DNA of 13,257 nt, from NCBI GenBank assembly GCA_016841005.1, contig JAEORG010000385.1:1-13257 (forward strand). Direction: 5' to 3'. The stretch is from Candidatus Thorarchaeota archaeon. GTDB lineage: Archaea; Asgardarchaeota; Thorarchaeia; Thorarchaeales; Thorarchaeaceae. Position 1 is the first letter of the stretch. Each line of letters starts with the position of its first letter. The notes beneath the pieces were generated by a model. That model was not told where the DNA came from. It did no database searches and saw only the letters and a program-made list of their open reading frames with translations. Shown here in pieces: positions 8,063-13,257 of this stretch. The position numbers were made by a program, and so were the translations under genes.

Positions 8063-9210
8063 CCATCTCTTGTAACCACTATATCTTCTTCTAAACTTAA
8101 CTGACCATAATTTTCAGTGTCCACGTAGAGTTCTAGCGTGAAGACATTTCCGGGTTCGAGTATACCACTTGGACTGTCACCATATTTCTCCCAATATGGA
8201 CCCAACAAAGTACCTCCATCGTGTGCGAGCCGTCCAAGTTGATGCCCTAGTGCATGCCGATACTCCTCATATCCCCGGGATTTCACAAAATCTCTCGCCA
8301 ATGTGTCAACTTGATTTCCCGTCACTCCAGGTTTAACAAAGTCAGCTGCCAATTGGATAGCATCTCTTACTGTTTCAAAGGCATGTGCAATTTCATCAGG
8401 TATTGACTCTGGTTCACCAAAGTAAAACATACGTTGAATATCAGAGCAATATCCTTCCCATTTAACACCGAAATCAAAATGAAGGAGATGTCCTTGCTTC
8501 GTCACATTTTCCGTGGGACCACTATGGCCAAATGGCTTGTTTGGACCAGCATCAACTGCAGGATTGTGATCACTATTCCATGCGTCGGCCACACCTCTCT
8601 CTATCATCATTTGATGGATTCTTTCATGAATACTCAATTCTGTCATTCCAACTTTAAGTTCGGACTCTAGTTCGTTGAAAATCTCTTCAGTGATATTCAC
8701 TGCTTTCTGTATTCTGGAGACCTCTGTGTCAGTTTTTCGTCCTCTTAGTTTTCCAATAAGTTTCTCTGCGCTTGTTAATCTCTCCAAGTAGGGAGTGGAA
8801 TTCAAATATTCTTGGAGTATTTTATACATCCCAACTGAAAGTCCATCTGCAGAAACATCGTTAGTACTGTAGTTGATTGCGATTTGATCAGGATTGATTT
8901 TGTTGAGTTCTCTCAATAATGGTTCACTTACCTTGTGATCATATGTTTCGATTCTATCGAAGATACCTTTTGGTTTAATGCCATCTGCATCAAGACTACC
9001 TATTATCGCAATCTTCTCTCCATGTTTTGTGAAGATTAGTGCGGACTGCCAGACAAGGTCGCCACCTAAAATCAAATCCAATACTGGATCAGCCATTTGA
9101 GAAGTTTCCCTTACCCATACTAACCATGCATCTAGATCTAGCTCTTTCAATAATTCACAGGCTTGTTTTGCTTTATCGATTTCAATTATTCCCAACCTGT
9201 TATTCTCCAT
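8014..9210 (-). CDS. M24-family metallopeptidase (Xaa-Pro dipeptidase/aminopeptidase type)
   Basis: 398 aa, predicted cytosolic, with an N-terminal creatinase-like domain (about 5-150) and a pita-bread catalytic domain (about 160-390). All five dimetal ligands are present: D246 and D257 (HFDFG...YCSDIQR), H323 (LGHQLGRLAHD), E360 (FTLELYVD) and E375 (SLEEDIVVT). The family removes an N-terminal residue next to proline, or splits Xaa-Pro dipeptides, using Mn or Co; the sequence does not decide between PepQ- and PepP-like specificity. The ATG at 9210 has no obvious ribosome-binding site, so the mRNA may be leaderless or have a short leader. The gene is divergent from the 7TM pair, with 96 bases between, and convergent with the arginine decarboxylase. 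It is probably a housekeeping gene unrelated to either flanking system. Confidence 0.92.
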   Translation of the reverse strand: MENNRLGIIEIDKAKQACELLKELDLDAWLVWVRETSQMADPVLDLILGGDLVWQSALIFTKHGEKIAIIGSLDADGIKPKGIFDRIETYDHKVSEPLLRELNKINPDQIAINYSTNDVSADGLSVGMYKILQEYLNSTPYLERLTSAEKLIGKLRGRKTDTEVSRIQKAVNITEEIFNELESELKVGMTELSIHERIHQMMIERGVADAWNSDHNPAVDAGPNKPFGHSGPTENVTKQGHLLHFDFGVKWEGYCSDIQRMFYFGEPESIPDEIAHAFETVRDAIQLAADFVKPGVTGNQVDTLARDFVKSRGYEEYRHALGHQLGRLAHDGGTLLGPYWEKYGDSPSGILEPGNVFTLELYVDTENYGQLSLEEDIVVTRDGCRYLTRPQKQIRCLF

Positions 9211-9253
9211 TCAATTTTGATTTTGTGACCTATCAATAGCGATACAGGAAGAG

Positions 9254-9259
9254 CTTAAG
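9254..9259 (+). promoter_or_regulatory. Possible TATA-like element CTTAAG in the divergent spacer
   Basis: The 96-base divergent spacer between the peptidase and the 7TM pair contains AGGAAGAGCTTAAGAG. A purine-rich BRE-like stretch lies before CTTAAG, about 25 nt ahead of a plausible start near 9282, which would leave room for the AGGAGG at 9292-9297. The hexamer is palindromic and could also serve the minus strand. The match is weak. Confidence 0.28.
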
Positions 9260-9291
9260 AGATTACTTGCACACAGATTTGTTACTGCGTC

Positions 9292-9297
9292 AGGAGG
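9292..9297 (+). promoter_or_regulatory. Shine-Dalgarno AGGAGG deciding a GTG start
   Basis: A perfect AGGAGG lies 9 nt upstream of the GTG at 9307 and supports that codon as the start of the first 7TM gene. No ATG is available in this frame near the start of the first membrane helix. Confidence 0.65.
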
Positions 9298-9306
9298 CTC
9301 TCTTGG

Positions 9307-10443
9307 GTGTCTGTGGACCCATATGGAGTAATAATCGTAATCTTCGCATTCGTCCTAGGCACGCACGCTACGAGAACGACTCTAAGTATCTATCAAGAAC
9401 TGGGAACCGAGTTTTTCAAGTACGCCACATACGCGTGCATATCACTAGTCCTCATGATATCTGGTTATATCTTCCCTGCACTTCTAAGTTCAACAGAATA
9501 TGCTGGAATTGTTCTTTCAGGACAAGTCTTTCTCGCATCGTTTGGCATATTGGCCTTAGCCTTTCTCATTGCAGCTTCTGAAAATGTAAAAGAAAGTCCA
9601 AATGAGTGGATTATTAGAGGGGCGTTTCTTCTTGCAGGCGCATTGATTGCAACGAGATTTAGGCCAGATCAATATTCAATCCTTTGGACCGGAACACGTT
9701 GGATTCAACAGTATGGTATATCTGTAATCATCCTTTCAGTGTTCATCTTCGTCTATCTTACTGCTGTTTTAGGGTCAGTCATTATCAGGGTATGGAAACG
9801 AATACGTCAATCGGAGGTCTACAAAACTCAGAGCAGAGTTTTATTTCTTGGTTTCGCAATAGTATTAGCATTTTATGGAATTTTCACAATTGCGTATAAT
9901 TCACTTGGCACACCTTATTCATCTGCAGGTCTCGGATACTATATGTTCTTGGTCCTACTTGCACCAGTCGCTGGAATTGTAGCGAGACTTCTTAGACTCT
10001 ATCCTACAATTTTCTTTGCATCAACAGCAGATATATTCGAGATTCAATTCGTTGCAAAAGCTACTCAAAATACAGTTTATCGATTTCTCTTTCTTCCGGA
10101 AAACCCAAACACAGATTCACTTAGCATATCGATTGCACATGATAGCATTCGTCACGTCTTTCATGAAGCATTAGACAAACCAGGAGAAGTCCGAAGTATC
10201 AAAGTTGAGGATAATGAAGTTCTTGCATGTGAAGGCGATAATCTCTATGGTCTACTTGTCACACGAAGAGGTTCTGATCTCCTTCGTAAGCTATTGGTCA
10301 AGTCTTTGAAAATCTTTGAGGAAACAGTAGGAACAACACAGTACTATGAAGAAGAAGAGTTCGATGTGATTGTCCAAAATTATTTCCAATTCGCTATTCC
10401 TACAGAACAGGAATATAATCAGAAGCTAAAGGAGAGTGGATGA
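9307..10443 (+). CDS. 7TM protein with cytoplasmic longin/roadblock-like domain (first of pair)
   Basis: 378 aa from GTG 9307. Seven hydrophobic segments are visible at about 7-24, 38-60, 66-90, 102-118, 134-162, 177-197 and 208-230, giving an outside N-terminus and an inside C-terminus. There is no signal peptide. Residues about 240-345 form a soluble alpha/beta domain: an opening strand (FEIQFVAKATQNTVYRFLFLP), a helix (ISIAHDSIRHVFHEAL), several strands (EVRSIKVEDNEVLACEG, NLYGLLVTR) and a long helix (DLLRKLLVKSLKIFEETVG). The strand-helix-strands-helix order resembles longin/roadblock domains, which in other systems touch small GTPases; this is a by-eye inference. A Glu-rich tail follows. 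The 7TM part recalls the N-terminal 7TM sensors of histidine kinases, but there is no kinase. The gene overlaps the next, paralogous gene by 8 nt. Confidence 0.85.
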   Translation: MSVDPYGVIIVIFAFVLGTHATRTTLSIYQELGTEFFKYATYACISLVLMISGYIFPALLSSTEYAGIVLSGQVFLASFGILALAFLIAASENVKESPNEWIIRGAFLLAGALIATRFRPDQYSILWTGTRWIQQYGISVIILSVFIFVYLTAVLGSVIIRVWKRIRQSEVYKTQSRVLFLGFAIVLAFYGIFTIAYNSLGTPYSSAGLGYYMFLVLLAPVAGIVARLLRLYPTIFFASTADIFEIQFVAKATQNTVYRFLFLPENPNTDSLSISIAHDSIRHVFHEALDKPGEVRSIKVEDNEVLACEGDNLYGLLVTRRGSDLLRKLLVKSLKIFEETVGTTQYYEEEEFDVIVQNYFQFAIPTEQEYNQKLKESG

Positions 10444-11566
10444 ATTAGCTGTAGACATCTTCACGCTTGTTCCTTCCACACTGTTATTTTTTGCAGCTCT
10501 AGGAGGCACAATAACCAGTCTTCGGCTATACAAAAGAATTGGGGCCAAATTCTTTCACCTTGCTATGGTATTCTTCTTCTTTGTCGGTTTGTGGAGTTTA
10601 ACATTCATTATACCATCAATATTCAATGCACCTGTCTTCTTTGACATAGTCTTAGGGGCTCAGTATATTTTATTACCATTTGGCTTTCTTGCATTGGCGT
10701 TTATGGTTTCTGCAATGGAGCATGTAAAGAGTAGGAGCACTTTTGTAAACAACAGTGGTTTTCTTTTTGCTGGAGGAGTTATCGCAGGTTTGTATAGCCC
10801 TACAGCATACCAATTGATTTGGACAGACACAGGATGGTCCAATGAATTCTCTCTCATCTTTCAATTAGGTAGGGCGGCATTATTCATCATAGTTGTTTAT
10901 TCGACACTACCACTAATTGTTAGGATATTTAGGAGGTTACGGATTTCAATAAGACAAGATTATCTTACACGAATACTGTTTTGGGTAATCATCATCGTCT
11001 TTCCGTTCACGTTATTCATTCAGCCATTTGGAGATGTGGCTCCAGCATTCATGCAGCCACTGTATCATCCAGCAGTTTTCTTAGTTATGAATACTCTATT
11101 TCTCCTCTTAATTATCAGGTTGTTCGTTCGACATCCCACAATTCTCTTCTCAGGAACAAATGAGATCGAAGAAATTTACATTATTAATCGAAATAGCGGA
11201 TTGCCATTATACCATTATAGTTTTCTTCCGAATAACGGATACAATGGGAGTGAGATTCTTTCTGCCTTTTTCACTGGAATAAGGCATTATGTGAAACATT
11301 CACTTGGAAGTGGAGAAATTGAACGAATTCTAGTTGGAGAACACGAGCTAGTTATACAAGAAGGAATTTTCACCTACGGGATACTAATTGCTAACCAGAG
11401 TACTGACATCTCAGTAAATTTGCTTCGCTTATCAATAGATGAATTTGAGATGAGATACGGATTAGAGTTACACGACCATGTTGAACCCCGCAAGTATCTT
11501 GAGTTCGACGATGTTATTTCTCGTTATTTCGAGTTTGCACTAAGTATTAAGGAACAAAAATCCTAG
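10436..11566 (+). CDS. 7TM protein with cytoplasmic longin/roadblock-like domain (second of pair)
   Basis: 376 aa from a GTG that lies inside the end of the previous gene (8-nt overlap, AAGGAG at 10429-10434), so translation is probably coupled. Seven membrane segments lie at about 9-30, 40-62, 68-93, 107-121, 139-163, 178-197 and 211-231. The soluble C-terminal domain (about 243-345) starts with the strand-turn-strand EEIYIINRNSGLPLYHYSF, the kind of opening common in longin/adaptin and roadblock-type domains, then ILSAFFTGIRHYV, IERILVGEHELVIQEG, and a helix ending in EFEMRYG. Motifs shared with the upstream protein include FGxLALAF followed by A-x-E-x-VK (about 79-95 and 82-98), IWTDTGW (here) against LWTGTRW (there), and HPTILFSGT against YPTIFFAST. 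Duplication is clear although overall identity is low. A receptor role is inferred; the ligand is unknown. Confidence 0.85.
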   Translation: MDELAVDIFTLVPSTLLFFAALGGTITSLRLYKRIGAKFFHLAMVFFFFVGLWSLTFIIPSIFNAPVFFDIVLGAQYILLPFGFLALAFMVSAMEHVKSRSTFVNNSGFLFAGGVIAGLYSPTAYQLIWTDTGWSNEFSLIFQLGRAALFIIVVYSTLPLIVRIFRRLRISIRQDYLTRILFWVIIIVFPFTLFIQPFGDVAPAFMQPLYHPAVFLVMNTLFLLLIIRLFVRHPTILFSGTNEIEEIYIINRNSGLPLYHYSFLPNNGYNGSEILSAFFTGIRHYVKHSLGSGEIERILVGEHELVIQEGIFTYGILIANQSTDISVNLLRLSIDEFEMRYGLELHDHVEPRKYLEFDDVISRYFEFALSIKEQKS

Positions 11567-11613
11567 TTCACCATTCGATGATATGCCCCAAAAATCGTAG
11601 TAACTTCCACAGA

Positions 11614-11621
11614 CTTATAAG
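11614..11621 (+). promoter_or_regulatory. Archaeal TATA box CTTATAAG ahead of the sulfur cassette
   Basis: CTTATAAG lies in an AT-rich 95-base spacer after the 7TM pair and is preceded by the purine/C-rich CCACAGA. An archaeal start would fall about 25 nt downstream, near 11640-11646. That is only about 16-30 nt ahead of the TusA start codons (GTG 11662 or ATG 11671), neither of which has a Shine-Dalgarno, so the message would have a very short leader. Confidence 0.6.
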
Positions 11622-11644
11622 TAATTAACTATCTTTAATTAACA

Positions 11645-11665
11645 ATGAAAATTGTAGAACCGTGA
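11645..11665 (+). other. Possible six-codon leader ORF
   Basis: ATG at 11645 opens a reading frame of six codons (MKIVEP) whose stop codon TGA (11663-11665) overlaps the GTG start of the TusA gene at 11662. It lies close to the start predicted from the TATA box, so it might act as a leaderless mini-ORF feeding ribosomes to the overlapping gene. Such a short frame can easily arise by chance. Confidence 0.15.
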
Positions 11666-11913
11666 ACGAAATGGATGAGGTAATACCGGATGAGTCGTTG
11701 GATTGTGTAGGGCTATATTGTCCTCAACCGCTATTTGAAACAAGAGAAGCAATAGACCAGCTTGAACCGGGCCAGGTCTTAGAGCTCATAGCTGATGATC
11801 CTGCCGCGGAAGAGGATATCAAGCGATTCGCAAAACGTACCGGACACATCATTGTCAGTTACGAAAGACTGGATGATGGCGTCCAGAGGTTTCTAATAAG
11901 AAAAAAGGAGTGA
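11662..11913 (+). CDS. TusA-family sulfur carrier protein
   Basis: 83 aa from GTG 11662, or 80 aa from ATG 11671. The fold marker is the opening LDCVGLYCPQP, in which C20 of the CPxP motif is the persulfide-carrying cysteine of TusA proteins; C15 is a second, non-canonical cysteine just before it. The remainder shows the usual beta-alpha-beta-alpha-beta-beta plan, with the LEPGQVLELIADDPAAEEDI segment and a hydrophobic strand (HIIVSYERLD). TusA-like proteins relay sulfane sulfur between desulfurases or DsrE-type proteins and acceptors such as tRNA-thiolation or cofactor enzymes. A DsrE-like gene and an IscS-like gene follow directly (7- and 15-nt gaps), which supports sulfur relay here. The neighbouring desulfurase homologue looks inactive, so the sulfur source may be different. 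The family call is firm; the particular acceptor is unknown. Confidence 0.88.
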   Translation: MNEMDEVIPDESLDCVGLYCPQPLFETREAIDQLEPGQVLELIADDPAAEEDIKRFAKRTGHIIVSYERLDDGVQRFLIRKKE

Positions 11914-11920
11914 TAACAAG

Positions 11921-12274
11921 ATGAGTTCAATTCTTTACGTGCAAACAAGCGACGATCCAGAACGTCAATACTCACCTATTGTTTTAGCTCAGGCTGCAAA
12001 GGCAATGGATATTGAAGCCAAGCTATATTATCTTGGACAGGGTTTGAGAATCCTTAAGGATGGAGCTGCTGACAAGATTCAGGTGGGTAGCTTCCCGAGC
12101 GTTGGCGATATGCTAAAACAATGTGTCAAGATGGGCATTCCCATTTATGTCTGCGAAGCCTCGAAGCAAATGCTCGGATGGGAAAAGGTCGAGCTAGACC
12201 CAGATTTCAAGATCGTTGGTGCGGCAACTCTGAATGATCTTACCTTGGAAGCAGACCGCACGATGTGGTTCTGA
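11921..12274 (+). CDS. DsrE-like sulfur-relay protein
   Basis: 117 aa from ATG 11921, preceded by AAGGAG (GGAG 11907-11910, spacing 10 nt) that overlaps the end of the TusA gene, so translation is probably coupled. The product has the DsrE/DsrF/TusD-like layout: an opening strand (ILYVQTSDDPE), a helix rich in alanine (IVLAQAAKAM), a strand (AKLYYLG), a helix (DMLKQCVKMG), then the strand IPIYVCEAS with C78, the position at which DsrE-family proteins carry their reactive cysteine. C68 is a further cysteine. These proteins usually form trimers or hexamers and exchange persulfide with TusA. Its place between TusA and the IscS homologue supports a sulfur-transfer role. The DsrE superfamily call is good; the subtype is uncertain. 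Confidence 0.82.
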   Translation: MSSILYVQTSDDPERQYSPIVLAQAAKAMDIEAKLYYLGQGLRILKDGAADKIQVGSFPSVGDMLKQCVKMGIPIYVCEASKQMLGWEKVELDPDFKIVGAATLNDLTLEADRTMWF

Positions 12275-12289
12275 TCGAGGGAAAACTGA

Positions 12290-13257
12290 ATGGATAGACA
12301 GATCTACCTAGACTACCAATCAACTAAACCAGTTGATTCTCGAGTTGTTGAAGCTATGATCCCCTATTTTTCAGAGAAGTTTGGTAACGCATCCGCTTTG
12401 CATAGAGTCGGTGATGTTGCTACCGATGCTTTGGAAGAGAGCAGGAAGAAGATAGCCTCATTTATCAATGCAGATGATGATGAAATTATTTTCACGTCAG
12501 GAGCAACTGAATCTAACAACCTCGGAATCATTGGTTATGTAATGAAAAACAGGCGAAAAGGAAATCATGTTGTGATATCAGAGGTTGATCATATCTCAGT
12601 TCACAATATTGCAAAATATCTCACGCAACAGGGATTTGAGGTTTCTAAAGTTCCAGTTGATCAGTATGGCAGAGTCAGATTGAATAAACTGGAGAACAGA
12701 ATACGAGATGATACAATTCTTGTTTCAATTGGCTATGCTAGTAATGAGATAGGTACAATCCAACCAATAAGGGAAATCGGAGAAATTCTTAACGAGAAAG
12801 GGATAGCATTCCACTCCGATGCCGTTGCTGCTGAAGGATTAGTTGATCTTGATGTTAAACGAGATCGTATCAATCTCATGACTTTATCTTCTAATGACAT
12901 ATACGGTCCAAGGGGTCTCGGGGTGCTCTATATGGAGAAAAAATTCCGAGTAAACCCATTAATGATGGGTGGTGGACAAGAGAAAGGAATCCGCTCAGGT
13001 ACGGAAGATATTGCATCTATCATAGGCATGGCAGCAGCTGCAGATATCATGAAACAAGAGATGAAGGATGAGGTACAGAAATTTAGAGCCTGGCAGAAGC
13101 AGATTATCGACAATATTCTAGGTGATGTTCCAGACAGTCATCTAAATGGACATAAGACAGAGAGATTGGCAAGTAACTCACATTTCAGATTTGATGGAAT
13201 TGAGGGCGAGTCCATTCTCTTATCGTTCAAAGACAAAAACATAGCAATTTCCACTGG
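12290..13257 (+). CDS. IscS/NifS-family protein lacking the PLP lysine, 3' truncated by the window
   Basis: The frame is open from ATG 12290 (GAGG at 12277-12280, 9-nt spacing) to the window end, 322 codons. Family landmarks include IYLDYQSTKPVD, GNASALH, FTSGATESNN, EVDHISVHN with the PLP-stacking H101, ASNEIGTIQPI, FHSDAV (D177) and GGGQEKGIRSGTED. The loop that normally reads S-x-H-K-x-YGPKG is SSNDIYGPRG: N202 replaces His and D203 replaces the lysine that forms the PLP Schiff base. The usual Gln two residues after DAV-proximal Asp (DAVQ) is A180, and the normal ATT near the N-terminus is STK. The catalytic-cysteine loop would begin just after the window end (ISTG are the last residues). 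From memory, Archaeoglobus fulgidus IscS has the same Lys-to-Asp change and is reported to lack desulfurase activity while offering a cysteine for Fe-S assembly. A comparable scaffold or chaperone role is inferred. Confidence 0.9.
   Translation, partial: MDRQIYLDYQSTKPVDSRVVEAMIPYFSEKFGNASALHRVGDVATDALEESRKKIASFINADDDEIIFTSGATESNNLGIIGYVMKNRRKGNHVVISEVDHISVHNIAKYLTQQGFEVSKVPVDQYGRVRLNKLENRIRDDTILVSIGYASNEIGTIQPIREIGEILNEKGIAFHSDAVAAEGLVDLDVKRDRINLMTLSSNDIYGPRGLGVLYMEKKFRVNPLMMGGGQEKGIRSGTEDIASIIGMAAAADIMKQEMKDEVQKFRAWQKQIIDNILGDVPDSHLNGHKTERLASNSHFRFDGIEGESILLSFKDKNIAIST

Noticed and set aside
8434..8670. Plus-strand 78-aa frame opposite the M24 peptidase
   Set aside because: It lies wholly antisense to the metal-ligand region of a clear M24 peptidase, has no ribosome site and shows no family features, so it is a shadow frame.
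9267..9581. 104-aa plus-strand frame overlapping the start of the first 7TM gene
   Set aside because: The overlapping frame from GTG 9307 has a perfect AGGAGG, a seven-helix pattern and a downstream paralogue. This frame is rich in His/Arg/Cys/Ser without domain logic.
1..13257. CRISPR array, tRNA or rRNA gene, insertion sequence or transposase
   Set aside because: No regularly spaced direct repeats, cloverleaf-like stretch, transposase frame or terminal inverted repeats were seen by eye on either strand.

Overview
The window looks archaeal, and most likely Asgard (Thorarchaeota/Lokiarchaeia-like); the lineage is an inference. Supporting signs are a CTTATAAG TATA box upstream of a possibly leaderless gene, mixed ATG/GTG starts, strong GGAGG sites mainly inside operons, and tandem 7TM proteins whose cytoplasmic tails resemble longin/roadblock domains. 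Base composition is about 40-45% GC, except for the first ~112 bases (about 73% GC). Those bases encode a minus-strand piece of a SLOG/LOG-type Rossmann protein and look like a foreign or chimeric contig end.

Region 1 (about 104-7674, plus strand) is a tightly packed four-gene unit. It holds a 5'-truncated beta-propeller/zinc-ribbon/winged-helix-like protein, a 955-aa receptor with the order TM-dCache-TM-(HAMP-like)-TPR-VWA, a paralogous TM-dCache-TM-HAMP receptor with no output domain, and a PLP-dependent (SpeA-type) arginine decarboxylase. Gaps are 6-20 nt, so the genes are probably co-transcribed. Both Cache domains keep several residues of the amino-acid-sensing dCache_1 pocket but lack the carboxylate-binding arginine. 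That fits amine rather than amino-acid sensing, which is notable beside an enzyme that makes the amine agmatine.

Region 2 (7748-9210, minus strand) carries an M24 metallopeptidase of the Xaa-Pro dipeptidase/aminopeptidase type with all five metal ligands. A small hypothetical ORF overlaps its 3' end.

Region 3 (9307-11566, plus strand) is a translationally coupled pair of paralogous 7TM proteins. Each has a cytoplasmic alpha/beta domain of about 100 residues that resembles a longin/roadblock fold. This is the best candidate here for an undescribed signalling system.

Region 4 (11614-13257, plus strand) is a sulfur-trafficking cassette: a TATA box, a TusA-like sulfur carrier, a DsrE-like protein, and an IscS/NifS-family protein cut by the window end. 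The IscS homologue has Asp where the PLP-binding lysine should be, and Ala at the conserved Gln of the PLP pocket. It is probably not a conventional cysteine desulfurase.
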